Below are positions 12,072 through 23,826 of a stretch of DNA of 64,000 nt, in pieces. The first letter of the stretch is position 1; each line of letters starts with the position of its first letter. The DNA lies in NCBI RefSeq assembly GCF_016097555.1, contig NC_054702.1:66351478-66415477 (forward strand). Direction: 5' to 3'. Under the pieces are notes generated by a model. The model was not told the DNA's origin. It ran no database searches and saw only the letters and a list, made by a program, of their open reading frames with translations. Position numbers and translations under genes: made by a program. This DNA comes from Gigantopelta aegis. Its lineage: Eukaryota > Mollusca > Gastropoda > Neomphalida > Peltospiridae.

Positions 12072-13058
12072 ATTAATAACTAAAAATTAAAACACAAAAT
12101 ATATTAATAGTAGAGTTTCTTTCGTTACTTCCTTTTTTCTTCTTCTTTTTATAAGAATATTACAATTCTTAAGCGATTATGTGTATGTCATGTGACAGTA
12201 TAATTGGTTGTTGCAAAATGCTGAGAGATGTCTTAATATAATATAGACTTTATTTAACCTTTTGGCCAAGCACAAAAACCGCTTATTTTTAGATGGTAAT
12301 ATAATAAAATATGATTAAGTAAACTACCAACAAAATGAGCTAATTAACTGATCAATTAATTTACCTAGAGAAATCACTATTTGGAACATGCTCAGAATGA
12401 TGACATTGTTGCCCGACGTTACAAACAGCCCTCGTGTGATATTATTCATAGAGCAGTCATTCAAACCAATTGATCATGTACCACTCACAAGTGTTTTAAT
12501 GGAACTGATAATGTCCCTGGTTGGGAAACTTACTTATCTCAAGAGTTTTCATTTGAAAAACCTGGCCGTGGTCTAATTGCCTACCCCGGCACTCTCAGAC
12601 GAAGAATGTTTTCAATTAATGGCGTGGTGCGACATTTTTTAACGGTTTTGTTTAGAAATAACACGCGTTTTAGCTGACGCCAATGGTATCATTTGTACGA
12701 AGGACGTTCGAATAAAGAAGTCTAATGGGTATACGGGCAATGAAAAAACAAGAACAGTTGGTTAAGGAAAGAAAAAGAAAAAGAAAAAAAAACGCACACC
12801 AAGACCTCAAGACCACCATGGTAGAATCGGGTGGATCCGGCGTTCGTGAAACTCCTAATATCTCAGTATTGAGGCGAGCGTGTTCGAGTGAGTGTCACGA
12901 ACAAACACTCCGTCATTGTCAGAACACTCTCGTGTTGCTGGGATAACAAAGTGAGGATCGGCGGATCCACTCCCAAAGTGAGACCATTTTTATCATGTAG
13001 AGTTTTACCCTTGATTGACCGGGTTTTCGGTTCATTCGTCATCACACACGATTCGGTC
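12072..13058. other. unique region with a GC-richer part
   Basis: AT-rich to about 12570, then a GC-richer, repeat-free part at about 12800-13050. A 73-codon plus-strand frame at 12725 begins in an A-rich tract and shows no known domain. Regulatory or unannotated exonic sequence cannot be told apart from what is visible. Confidence 0.35.
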
Positions 13059-13069
13059 ATTTCAGTCTA

Positions 13070-13350
13070 TTTTCATTCATTTCATTTCAACTTATTTTCG
13101 TGCTTATATCCAATTAAGATTCATGCACGCTGTCCTGGGCACACGCACCTCAGCTATCTGGGCTGTCTGCCCAGGACAGTGGGTTAGTTGTTAGTGGTAA
13201 GTGTGAGAGAAGAGGGTGTAGTGGTCTTACACCTACCCAATGAATCGTTAAAATTCGCTCTGGGTGAGAGAGCCGGTGCCGGGCTGCGAGCCCAGTACCT
13301 ACAAGCCTTATGTCCTTCGATGGCTTAACCACGACACCACCAAGGCCGGT
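13070..13350 (-). mobile_element. SINE-gamma, full length, 11-bp target duplication
   Basis: Minus-strand copy. The tail on the left is ttcatttcatttcaac, the body holds acgctgtcctgggcacac and ggctgtctgcccaggacagt, and the head on the right ends in ccaaggccggt. The flanking repeat atttcagtcta is identical at 13059-13069 and 13351-13361. The gamma head resembles the alpha head (cggcctcggtgg, ggtaggtac), but the body and tail are unrelated to alpha. Confidence 0.9.
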
Positions 13351-13361
13351 ATTTCAGTCTA

Positions 13362-13522
13362 ACCTTTGTGCTAATATATATCCAACTAACATTCAAGCAC
13401 GCTGTCCAGGGCACACATCTAAACTATATCCAACTAACGTTCAAGCACGCTGTCCAGGGCACACATCTAAACTATATCCAACTAACGTTCAAGCACGCTG
13501 TCCAGGGCACACATCTAAACTA
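13362..13522 (-). repeat. 48-bp tandem triplication derived from SINE-gamma tail
   Basis: Three 48-bp units span 13379-13522. Each contains atccaacta, ttcaagcacgctgtccaggg and cacacatctaaactat. The unit sequence corresponds to the gamma SINE segment atccaattaaggttcaagca plus the cacgctgtcctgggcacac block. The first unit differs from the other two at one position (acattc/acgttc). A SINE fragment has thus seeded a small minisatellite next to an intact gamma copy. Confidence 0.85.
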
Positions 13523-14080
13523 TTTCATTGGTCTGTACAGGAGACGGGAGTTAATGGTTAGTTGTTGGTGGTTAGTGAGGGAGAAATCGTTCTGGGAGGG
13601 AGCCCAGTGGCGGGTCCAGCGTGACACCGAGCAGGGGTCACAACGAGACCGAGGAGCTGGCGGATGGTGAAGGGAGTGTTTATTTTATTTTATTATTTTT
13701 ATTATTGTTACATCAGGCAGAGGGCGGATGCAGGAGTTTTCTAGGGAGAGTTTGCACCTACAGTATTCAAAACTACTCCCCTTTTTTTTGCAATATATTT
13801 TTCAAAGAAGCTTGACCCGAACCTCCTAGAAACTTCGTTCGCCAGTGTCTAGACCTACCTAACATAATTTTCTATACACGCCGCTGCTGCCGCCCTGTTA
13901 GTGCTTGGGCCAGAGCTGTAATAGGTATCATCTGAGCCGGCAAAATTTCATTTTTTAAACAGCCTAAAGTTAAAACAATTAATGTGATAGACTTTACGTA
14001 ACACGACTCACTGACAGTGTGAGAGGCCCCCATATAAAATCTTGGCTCCGCCCATGCCTGCGCATCCCACCTCTGACTTC
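13523..14080. other. unannotated sequence with degraded SINE-like part
   Basis: The first ~100 bp (ggttagttgttggtggttag) still resembles a diverged minus-strand gamma body. The remainder is unique, and no exon was recognised. Confidence 0.4.
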
Positions 14081-14093
14081 AGCGGACCTAATA

Positions 14094-14322
14094 CCTGTTG
14101 GTGTGACCATTGGGCTATTTCTCGTTCCAGCCAGTGCACCACGATTGGTATATTAAAGCCGTGGTACGTGCTATCCTGTCTGTGGGATGGTACATATAAA
14201 AAATATAGTGGGTTTCCTCTATGACTGTGTCAAAAATGACCGTATGTTTGACATCCAATAGCCGATGATTAATAAATCAATGTGCTCTAGTAGTGTCGTT
14301 AAACAAAACAAACAAAACAAAA
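14094..14322 (+). mobile_element. SINE-delta, 5'-truncated, plus strand
   Basis: It starts in the core-proximal part (gggctatttctcgttccagc), passes the tggtacatataaaa block and ends in the delta tail (atagccgatgattaataaat; gtgtcgttaaacaaaacaaa). An imperfect direct repeat (cggacctaata near 14083 and cggacctgata near 14327) brackets it. Confidence 0.8.
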
Positions 14323-14751
14323 TCAACGGACCTGATAAACAAACAACCACACAAACAAACGAACGAACAATAACACAAACACTTACCTCCTATATATCCA
14401 CTCAACACTTGTCGAAATAGCACATTGGTGAACAGTCGTCATTAGGAAGTATTAGATTCATGCACATTTTACATTTATATACAACACAAATATGATTATA
14501 AATGTCAAACAGCGATTCTTTTTACACATTTCTGAAGTTAAACTATATTCAGAAGAATGTACGTAGTATCGCGTTGACATCAATAACCATATTAAAATGT
14601 CAAAGCATTATTGACGTCACGTCAAAGAAATGTTGACGTCACGTCAAAGAAATGTTGATGTTTTTTTTTATGGTAACGTTTCCGGCAATTTTCGTAACTT
14701 AACGGAAAATGTTGAAATACAGATAGTGTACCTGGGTGACCTAGTACGTAC
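14323..14751. other. unique sequence including duplicated CRE
   Basis: Mostly AT-rich unique sequence. The notable part is the 22-bp duplication listed separately at 14611-14654. Confidence 0.4.
14611..14654. promoter_or_regulatory. 22-bp tandem duplication containing two CRE palindromes
   Basis: Two identical 22-bp units lie at 14611-14632 and 14633-14654. Each holds a perfect tgacgtca (14612-14619 and 14634-14641) followed by cgtcaaagaaatg. A weaker aatgtcaaagcatt precedes them. CRE palindromes are bound by CREB/ATF bZIP dimers; use in this organism is inference. Confidence 0.5.
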
Positions 14752-14762
14752 ACGTGGAATAA

Positions 14763-15063
14763 ACCGGCCTCGGTGGTGTCGTTGTTAAGCCATCGGGCAT
14801 AATGTTGGTAGGTACAGGGTTCGCATCCCGGTACCGTCTCCCACCCCGGTACCGTCTCCCAACCAGAGTGAAATTTAACGACTCAATAGGTAGGTGTAAG
14901 ACCACTATTGTAACCCTCTTCTCTCACACTAACCACTAACCACTAACAACTAAACGACTGTCCTGGACAGACAGCCCAGATAGCTGAGATGTGTGCTCAT
15001 GACAGCGTGCTTGAACCTTAATTGGATATAAGCACGAAAAAAAGTTGAAATGAAATGAAATTA
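14763..15063 (+). mobile_element. SINE-gamma, full length, 11-bp target duplication
   Basis: The head (aaccggcctcggtggtgtcg) has a B-box region agggttcgcatcccg. A duplicated ccggtaccgtctccc lies just after the head, and the tail ends in gaaatgaaatgaaatt. The flanking repeat acgtggaataa is identical at 14752-14762 and 15064-15074. Confidence 0.9.
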
Positions 15064-15074
15064 ACGTGGAATAA

Positions 15075-15410
15075 GATCACTATCATGTTACAACTTGCAA
15101 GATAGAGGACAACCTTAGATATATATCAATTTACATAAGATTTGTGGTAAAAGATTACAGCAAACAAAACAGAAGTAAAAATATAAGATTCCAGACAAAA
15201 TCATACGCACGAACGTCATTTCATTGTCACAAAATGTCTCGGGCGGATGCAGGATTTTGCTAGTAATAGCAAAATATCGCTTTTCAAAGGTGCGATGGAT
15301 CGCGGGATCGATCGTCCTCGATGGACTCATTTTTGTGTGTGTCCAACCCAACCACTGCCCCTCGACTGGTACTCTAAAGGCCATGGTATGTATTTAAAGG
15401 ATCATGGTTT
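15075..15410. other. unique sequence and an older beta/delta SINE fragment
   Basis: The first 200 bp is AT-rich and unique. From about 15290 to 15390 there is a diverged plus-strand SINE head/core fragment (gggatcgatcg, ctcgactggtac, aaaggccatggtatgta) directly upstream of the younger beta copy. Confidence 0.55.
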
Positions 15411-15423
15411 TCATCTATATCGA

Positions 15424-15755
15424 GGGCAAGACGTATCCCAGTGGAAAAGCGCTCGCTTGTTGCGTGGTCGGGTTGGGATCGATCCCCGTTAGTGGGCCCA
15501 TTGGGTTATTTCTCGCTTCAGCCAGTGCACCACGACTGGTACACCAAAGGCCGTGGTATGTACTTAGTACTTATTATTTACTTACTTACTTACTTACTTA
15601 TTACTGGGATGGCGCATATAAAAGATCCCTTGCTGCTATTCGAAAAGAGTAGCCCATGAAGTGGCGACAGCGGCTTTCCTCTCTCTCTATCTGTGTGGTC
15701 CTTAACCATATGTCCGACGCCATATAACCGTAAATAAAATGTGTTGAGTGCGTCG
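15424..15755 (+). mobile_element. SINE-beta, full length, with internal (TACT)n
   Basis: The head has acgtatcccagtgg as A box and gggatcgatcc as B box. The core (gatcccttgctgctattcga) and tail (gtgttgagtgcgtcgtc) follow. Direct repeats are tcatctatatcga (15411-15423) and tcatctacatcga (15756-15768), one mismatch. A (tact)n microsatellite of about 35 bp (15570-15604) interrupts the part between head and core, which is otherwise continuous in other copies. Confidence 0.9.
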
Positions 15756-15768
15756 TCATCTACATCGA

Positions 15769-16526
15769 TCGGCGAGTGTCTGTGATTTGTTATACAATAT
15801 ATCATAAAAACGTTGATTCCTAATTTATGTGGTTAATTTGTTGAACATAGACCAATGTACATCATTTATTTTATTGTAATATATATATATAGTCATTGTG
15901 CCTATTTGGATAACATTATTTGATTGGTATCAAGGGGCGCAAACCATGTACCTAGCAGCCTTAAGGTTGCATGGTAACAAAGAAGAAAGTTCCGTGTCAA
16001 AGTTCGAGGAGCACAATCAAATATTTTTGGAGTAAAAACACCTGCAGCTCTGATAGGTAGTAATATGTGACATTGATTATTTGTGCAAATACTATTGTCC
16101 ATTGTCAATAAATAAATACACTTTTATTTGTTAGTCAGTTGTTATGCAGTATACACTAGAGGTTGAAACGAGTGCAGGGTATCCCAAAAATGGAACTGCG
16201 AGTTGAGGGTTGCTAATAAAAACATTAATTAAATCTCTTAAGTGGTACGTGATCCCACATTTTCTTGCAGGTAGATTAAATGTGCTGTGCCACACGTTTT
16301 CTTTCATTGTAGTGCCTGGATGTTGATGCGCTGCTTATATCAATTTTACGTTAACATTATCGGCAATAGGAATTGATTTGGTAGATTGGAACCTTAAAGC
16401 CGATGGCCGGTAATAATGCCAATATGGTCTACTATTACTTGACCGCACTATTATTCGGTGTCGTAGTGGTTAGGCCATCGTCTTTACGCTTAGTACCCCA
16501 GCACAGGCTTCAAATGAGAGTGAGTA
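15769..16526. other. unique sequence ending in a degraded alpha/gamma SINE head
   Basis: No gene is recognised. At about 16455-16526 a diverged copy of the alpha/gamma head (ggtgtcgtagtggttaggcc) is present, into which the following delta SINE inserted. Confidence 0.5.
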
Positions 16527-16539
16527 CACAGCCCATTGA

Positions 16540-16855
16540 AAAAAGTCTGTTTTGTTTAACGACACCACTAGAGCACATTCATTTACTAATCATCGGCTAT
16601 TGGATGTCAAACATTTGGTAATTTTGATATATAGTCTTAGAGAGGAAACCTGCTACATTTGTTCTATCGGTAGCAAGGGACCTTTTATATGCACCATCCG
16701 TCAGACAGGACATCACATACCACGGCCATGATATACCAGTCGTGATGCACTGGCTTGAACGAGAAATAGCCCAATGGGCCCACCGACGGGGACCGATCCC
16801 AAACCGACCGCGCATCAAGCGAGCGCTTTAGCACTGGGCTACGTCCCGCCCCGCT
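16540..16855 (-). mobile_element. SINE-delta, full length, minus strand
   Basis: This is the best delta copy in the window. The tail on the left is gtctgttttgtttaacgaca and catcggctattggatgtcaa, the core is agggaccttttatatgcacc, and the head on the right is cactgggctacgtcccgccc. An imperfect 13-bp direct repeat (cacagcccattga at 16527-16539, cacagccagttga at 16856-16868) flanks it. The head is the same as in beta but the tail is not. Confidence 0.9.
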
Positions 16856-17005
16856 CACAGCCAGTTGAATGCACACAACCAAATCCAACCCCACAGACGA
16901 CATTGCTAACACCTGTGGTTACATGAAAGGTGGTATATACCGTTAGTATAATACAAGTACCGGACGTGGAGCACTCATCGATGTATCAGGCATTGTAGTA
17001 TACCG

Positions 17006-17466
17006 GTGTAAGTAAGTTATAATAAGTAAGTAAGTAAGTAAGTAAGTAATAAGTACTAAGTACGTAAGTAAGTAAGTAGTAAGAAGTTAGTTAGAAAGTA
17101 AGTAAATAGTAAGTACGTAAGTAGTAAGTACGTAAGTAAGTAAGTAAGTAAGTAACAAGTAAGTACGTAAGTAGCAAGTAATTATGTAAGTAGTAAGTAA
17201 GTAGTGATTACGTAAGTAAGTAGTAAGTTAGTAAGTAAGTATTAAGTACGTAAGTAGTAAATAAGTGCGTAAGTAAGTAGTAAGTATGTAAGTAGTAAGT
17301 AAGTAGTAAGTAGTAAATAGTAAATAGTAAGTAAGTAGTAAGTAAGTAAGTAGTAAGTAAGTAGTAAGTAAGTAAGTAAGTAGTGAGTGAGTGAGTGAGT
17401 GAGTGAGTGAGTGAGTAAGTAAATAAGTAAGTAGTAAGTAAGTAGTAAGTAGTAAGTATGTAAATA
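17006..17466. repeat. (AAGT)n microsatellite with AGT and GAGT variants
   Basis: About 460 bp of taag/taagtag tetra- and heptanucleotide repeats, including a (gagt)n block at about 17385-17415. The minus-strand Leu/Tyr/Thr-rich frames are artefacts. Confidence 0.95.
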
Positions 17467-17914
17467 AGCAAAATACAAACTGGTATTTATTTTCACATGA
17501 TAACACATTTTTTACTCACTACAACACCAATAAATGATGAACGGAAATAATAATAAAAAAGAACTTTTCCTGCATTCAATGAAGCTGCGGCATCATTTTG
17601 TAAATTGATTATTCGGTCGAGATTCTCTCTCGCTTGGCGAACGTTGCGCGATATCAAAACAATTATATTGGCCCTGTAACTTTAGCTTAAATCTGTTCCA
17701 CGGAGCCGCTTATTCCGTGTTTGCATTGTCTTCCGTGTCGGTTCCGACGAAAACTCGCCGTTACCTTACACCATCGACATTCTCTTGTGAGGAAACACCA
17801 TCCACTAATACCACCGTGACAGCAGTTGGTATAATGACCCCGGCTCATCCACGTAACCAACAGTCTAGGTTTCGATGACTTGTATAATGATGATGCCGTA
17901 CAGGACCAAGATGG
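17467..17914. other. unannotated unique sequence
   Basis: Repeat-free, with a GC-richer part at about 17600-17880. No exon was recognised. Confidence 0.4.
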
Positions 17915-17957
17915 GGATGTAGTTCAGTGGTGGACGTCCGCTTGAAGTACGAACATT
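17915..17957 (+). mobile_element. tRNA-like SINE head fragment
   Basis: gatgtagttcagtggtgg resembles a tRNA 5' half with an A box and is cut after about 45 bp by the gamma SINE insertion. Too short to be a tRNA gene. Confidence 0.45.
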
Positions 17958-17966
17958 AAGTCGTAA

Positions 17967-18234
17967 CCGGCCTCGATGGTGTCGTGGTTAAGCCATCGTA
18001 TATGAGGCTGGTAGGTACAGGGTTCGCAGCCCGGTACCGGCTCCCACCCAGAGCGAGTTTTAACGACTCAGTGGGTAGATGTAAAATCACTACACCCTCT
18101 TCTCTCTCACTAACCACTGACAACTAACACACTGTCCTGGACAGAACAGCCCAGATAGCTGAGGTGTATGTGCTCAGGACAGCGTGCTTGAACCTTGATT
18201 GGATATAAGCACGAAAATAAGTTGAAATGAATGA
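17967..18234 (+). mobile_element. SINE-gamma, full length, 9-bp target duplication
   Basis: The head (ccggcctcgatggtgtcgtg), B box (agggttcgcagcccg), body (cactgtcctggacag; aggacagcgtgcttgaacc) and tail (gttgaaatgaatga) are all present. The direct repeat aagtcgtaa is identical at 17958-17966 and 18235-18243. Confidence 0.9.
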
Positions 18235-18414
18235 AAGTCGTAAGATTAACCATTCTGTCCGGACTTGCTGAGTTATTGTAATCTTTAAAAAACCGATACT
18301 GCTTAACTGGTATATGAACTATATGGTATATGCTGTCATATCTATTGGACAGATATTTTATTTTTTTCTTCAGTAGCTTCTCAGCGTATTGGTATAGTTT
18401 CTTTTGGACATCAT

Positions 18415-18700
18415 TATATTTATTAATTATTGACTATTGGATATTAATAAAACATTTGATAATTCTGACATATAGTATTAGTAGAAACCAGCTACTGTCT
18501 TCCATTAGCAGCAAAGGATATTTTTTTTATAAATACTTTCCCACAAAACGAAAGAGTACATACCGCGGCCTTTTATATAGAAATTGTGGAGCACTGGTTA
18601 TCATGAGCAAAACAGTCAAGATTGGGCCTACAGAGGGTCCTCAATCCTACGACACAATCACCTCAGACAATCGCTCTACCGACTGATCCCGCTGCCCTAT
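18415..18700 (-). mobile_element. SINE-delta variant with a different tRNA-like head
   Basis: The delta tail (attgactattggatattaat; gataattctgacatatagta) and core (ccattagcagcaaaggat; agagtacataccgcgg) are clear. The right-hand head is not the usual delta/beta head. Its complement reads gatcagtcggtagagcgatt and tcgtaggattgagga, a different tRNA-like A box and B box. The tail and core have therefore been joined to a third head type. Confidence 0.7.
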
Positions 18701-19182
18701 CTATAAAAGAGTTGAATGCGTTTAGCTAATTGGTGGTTTAGTGATTCAGTTTTTATACTGATATAGTCTGGATTCTCTTTCCCACATGGCTAAAATTTTT
18801 AACAGTATCAGTGGGAACGTGTACATGCCAATGGCCGCCACAGTCGGTCCGCGCTTCAGTCTCACTCAAACAACCCCCCCCCCCCCCCCCCAACAGTTCA
18901 AGGCTAATTCCATGTCCTACACAGAAAATCCACACAACTGAGGTGTCTGCCAAGGACATCCTGATAAGAGTCTAAGTTCAACATCACCACAAAAATAAAA
19001 GTACTAGTAAATGAATGAAACATTTTAAGAGTAGCCAGGAAATTCTTGTCTCTGGATAGACAGCCCAGGCAGATATATAGCTACATGTTCGGCAGCTCGA
19101 AATCCAAGAACCTTCATCACCACATGGAAATAGGAACTCTTGAAAAGGAATGCTATGTTTCTTAATATTCTAGCATACTTTT
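18701..19182. other. unique sequence with a degraded gamma-like tail
   Basis: A poly-C run lies at about 18878-18892. At about 18930-19015 the words aactgaggtgtctgccaagg and aaaataaaagt resemble a very diverged gamma SINE 3' part. No gene is seen. Confidence 0.4.
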
Positions 19183-19770
19183 TATGCTGCGTTTATTATA
19201 TGTAAAACGATCACTGGTACACTTGGCGTATCATAACATTTACTTAAAGTTTTGTAGTTTTATTTCGATTAATATTTTTTTTATGGGGATAACGTTTAAT
19301 TAACTGTTAAGTAAAAAAAACGTCTACTGAAACCAGGCACTTGTGTTTTTTCTAGCAAAGTGAGTCAGTGCACCACGACTGGTATATCAAATATCGTGGT
19401 AGTTGCTGTCCTGTCTGTTGAATGGTGCATGTAAAATATCTCTTGCTATTAATGTTGGCGTTGAACAAAATAAACTTTTAAAACTATTATATGTAAGCCG
19501 ATTATTGGTACACTTAGTGTATTACAACATTTGATTAAAGTTTTGTAGTTTTATTTGGATTCATATATTTTTCACGGGGATGAAGTTTAATAATTAACTA
19601 ATATTGTGTAAACAAAAATGTCTACGGAAACAAGGCATTTGTGTTTCTTCTAGCAAAGTGAGTCAGTGCACCACGACTGGTATATCAAAGACCGTGGTAT
19701 GTGCTATCATGTCTGTGGTGAATATAAAAGATCCCTTGCTACTAATGAAAAAAAATGTACCGAGTTTCCT
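19183..19770. repeat. about 295-bp tandem segmental duplication
   Basis: Two diverged copies: about 19183-19470 and 19481-19770. Shared blocks in order are tggtacactt, aaagttttgtagttttattt, ggggat, gtctac, ttctagcaaagtgagtcagt and caccacgactggtatatcaa. Offsets of matching blocks are 291-298 bp. Each copy ends in a delta SINE piece. Confidence 0.85.
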
Positions 19771-19858
19771 CTCTAAAATTATACGTAAAAATTACCACAT
19801 TTTTCACATTCAATAGCCAATGATTAATAAATTAATATGCTCTAGTGCCTGTCGTGTC
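19653..19858 (+). mobile_element. SINE-delta fragment, plus strand
   Basis: From gtcagtgcaccacgactgg through gatcccttgctactaatg to the tail (caatagccaatgattaataa). The tRNA-like head is missing. It is the right end of the second duplicated segment. A shorter piece of the same SINE (19361-19475) ends the first segment. Confidence 0.75.
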
Positions 19859-20094
19859 GTTAAAGGGACATTCCCGAGTTTGTTGCATTGTAAGACGTTC
19901 CCGACTAATAAAATATTTCTACTATGAAATTTAACCTAGTACAAATATTAGAACAATCAGAAACACGTTTAATATACAGCCACTAATACATTATGCAAGA
20001 AAATATATTTGATATGTAATTACAATCGTTAAAAAATATCTGTTAGTCGATAACATCTTACAAATTGCAGCAAACTCAGGAATGTCCCTTTAAA
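19859..20094. mobile_element. TTAA-flanked MITE (family 1), short form
   Basis: The ends are ttaaagggacattcccgag on the left and aactcaggaatgtcccttta on the right, an inverted pair bounded by TTAA. Near the left end are gttgcattgtaagacg and gactaataaaatatttct. The element is about 230 bp and therefore an internally shortened relative of the 5230 copy. It sits at the 3' end of a delta SINE. Confidence 0.8.
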
Positions 20095-20131
20095 AAAAAC
20101 AAAAAAACGTTAACTTTAGTGTGCATACATG

Positions 20132-20337
20132 ATTTAATTTCATTTATACTTATTTTCGTACTTATATCCAATTAAGGTTCAAACATGCTGTCCTGGGCTG
20201 CCTGTTCAGGACCGAGGGTCAGTGGCTAGTGGTTAGTGAGAGAGAAGTCTGTGTAGTGGCCTTACACCTACCCACTGAGTCGTTAAAACATACCCTGGAT
20301 GGGAGCCGGTACCGGGCTGCGAACCCAGAACCTATAT
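20132..20337 (-). mobile_element. SINE-gamma, head truncated, minus strand
   Basis: The tail (atttcatttatacttatttt), body (catgctgtcctgggctgcc; gtggccttacacctacccac) and start of the head (ggtaccgggctgcgaaccc) are present. The match stops after about ccagaacctat, so the outermost head is missing. Confidence 0.8.
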
Positions 20338-21379
20338 GGGCCGAGCGGTCCAATTTGATGCCAGGTAGGATAAGGTCTATTGCACACAGCGGCCTACAGA
20401 GTGGTGCTTCATGTTCCCTTTGTTTCATTTCAGTCGGAGATGATTAAATCGCATCGCCGAACTTTTGGCTTTAGTAATCTCCCATAAGAAGAGAGCGTGC
20501 CGTTTTCCTCTTCACTTTTTAAAGACTCGCTACTTCAACACTACAAGCGAATCAGGAAGACGAATAATTTTCTTGCCGTCGACTGGTGCACAATAAAAAT
20601 AATTTTTTAAAGTGTGATCATATTGGATTTATTGAAAGGCTCATTTTGTTTTGTAGTGTCCAGCACAAACGCAAAGGTGAAAGGGTAAGAGGGTGGGGAA
20701 TGACGACACTGGAACAAAAACCTCTCCTAGCAGTCAAAGTGGACGCGTCCCGTTAATGCTGTATATTTTCATTCCGTTAAGATATCTAATTGTTCTCTGA
20801 AATTAAACCCTTTATGAGCTACTTTGCTACACGGAGTAACACGTTTAATAAAGACCTCTCCCCGGGGCTACGGGGGATAATGAATTAGTTGAAAATGAAA
20901 TGAAGAACAATATGTCTTGACGCGGTTCATTGGGGTCAAGGGAGGTAATTTCCCTTTTAGCAAGTTTTCAAATATTTCAAAGCTGTTAATTTTGGCAAGC
21001 TATTGATAGCCACCACGCCGTTTAGACCGGGAAATTATTACGCACGCAAGATTACCAATTTAGTTCAAGACACGAGATTTTGTTTTTCAAGTGGACAGAC
21101 GCCTTTTTACCACAGACTAAATTGCGTAATGTCTGTTATATTTAGAAAATTATGTTTTTGATCATTTGTTCATCAACTCAGGACGGATTTTGATAGCCCC
21201 AGAGTAATTGTCTTAAAGTCTTTTTGTCGATGGTTATTGCTGAAGTTATTTTTTAGTCATTTTTAGTTATTACAGTAACTCTAATATATAATGAAAAAGA
21301 TATGAATTATTGTAATTCTTTTATATTAATTTTTATATGAAAACATATAATTCAAAGATCCAAAGAAAGCAAATATCGA
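20338..21379. other. unique region with a candidate regulatory island
   Basis: Repeat-free sequence. The part at about 20810-21150 is dense in unusual words such as gggaggtaatttccctttt, tattgatagccaccacgccg and gaaattattacgcacgcaag, and has no long open frame. This is the texture seen in conserved non-coding DNA, but conservation cannot be tested here. Confidence 0.3.
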
Positions 21380-21515
21380 GTTGTACAGCGCTCGCTCGAT
21401 GCGCGGTCGGTCTAAGATCGATCACCGTTAGTGGGCCCATTAGGCTATTTATCCCTCCAGCCAGTGCACCACAACTGGTGTATCAAAGGCCGTGGTAAAT
21501 AAAACATTTCCTATT
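21380..21515 (+). mobile_element. SINE-beta, internally deleted
   Basis: The head (acagcgctcgctcgatgcgc; aagatcgatcaccgt) and the following block (gccagtgcaccacaactgg) join at gtggtaaataaaacatttcc to the last bases of the tail, so the core and most of the tail are deleted. Confidence 0.75.
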
Positions 21516-21656
21516 CCTATCTACAAACACATTTGCGTTAAAGATAAAAACATTGTGTATTTTGTACTTTGACCACTCGGTTTTCTATAACACAAATATC
21601 ATACTATTATAATTTTAAGTTACACAAAATAATTTATGCTTTATTATTATTCACTA

Positions 21657-22701
<1,045 letters not shown>

Positions 22702-23098
22702 AAGGGACTATCCTGAGTTTGCTGCTATTGTAATATATTTACGATTAACAGATCCTTTTTGATGACTAAAATGACATATTAACGATATTTTCTTATTTAG
22801 AATATCAATATCTTAATAAACAAGGTGCTTGTTGTCGTCTTAATATTTGTAGTAGCTTAAACCAGATTTCACCTTCCAATAATTTTGTACGTACCAAAAA
22901 AAAAGAAGTACAATTACGAAGTGAAATAAGCACTGATTGCTCCAGACATTAGCACACGACGGCAAACACATTGGATATACAAATATTGGTATTTGAAAAA
23001 CCCCAAATGTTTTTAATATTTAATTTTAGTCGCGAAAACAGCTCTTGGTTAATGGGAAACATCTTTCAATGGCTGCAAACTCGGGATAATCGCTTTAA
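22702..23098. mobile_element. TTAA MITE (family 1), long diverged form
   Basis: The left end is aagggactatcctgagtttg and the right end gctgcaaactcgggataatc, inverted and diverged, with ttaa at the right edge (gctttaa). Interior words (atatcaatatcttaataaac; taatatttgtagtagcttaa) match the fragment at 24337. Length is about 397 bp. Confidence 0.75.
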
Positions 23099-23739
23099 AT
23101 GAACACATTTGAGCAACATACTGATACCATTATAGTAGTAGTGTCCCCAACCCTGACATATCTGAATCCTCCACTAAAAGCCCTATTAACAGGGTCATAA
23201 ATAATCTACAGCATAATATTCACCTCCACTCATTATAACTACTACTAGTCATAAGGCAAGATTTTAAATGATTTTTGTCTTTGTTGTTTCAAAAGTGAAC
23301 TTTCTTTTCCCCAACAAATGTTTTTATTTTTATTTTTTATTATTATTTTTTTTGGTGTAACGTGGTGCATTGTTTTGGAGCATGATTGTAAACTAAAATA
23401 GACTGTCAATGCAAATGAAGAAATAATTTATTTATCTAATACGACAGCGCCGATGCAAGTAAAAACACATTTTCCAGACCAAAGCCTTTCCGTCATTAGA
23501 AAACGTCAATGACGCATGCAGTATGACAATATGTGCATTAACTTATGTTATTAAAAACACGAAACGTCGGGTTAGAAGCTAAATTGTAAAGACGGCAGAT
23601 GATTACCCAGGGAGACAATTCCATTTAAAAAAAACCTTGTGGCTTTTTTCTTCTATTCTTGTTTTATTTATTTATTTAAAATATTTTATTTAATGGTATA
23701 AAGTTAAGTAGTACACACGTCTAAATTAAATACTACTTC
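23099..23739. other. unannotated AT-rich sequence
   Basis: No gene or element is recognised; T-rich runs occur near 23325-23350. Confidence 0.4.
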
Positions 23740-23763
23740 AGTATGTATGTATGTATGTATGCA

Positions 23764-23795
<32 letters not shown>

Positions 23796-23826
23796 CGCAC
23801 GCACGCACGCACGCACACAAGCAAGC
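23740..23826. repeat. compound (GTAT)n(GGCA)n(CGCA)n microsatellite
   Basis: Three tetranucleotide motifs follow each other without spacer, each apparently one substitution from the next. Confidence 0.95.

Noticed and set aside
17208-17508. Tyr/Leu/Thr-rich membrane protein
   Set aside because: Produced by the (AAGT)n array.
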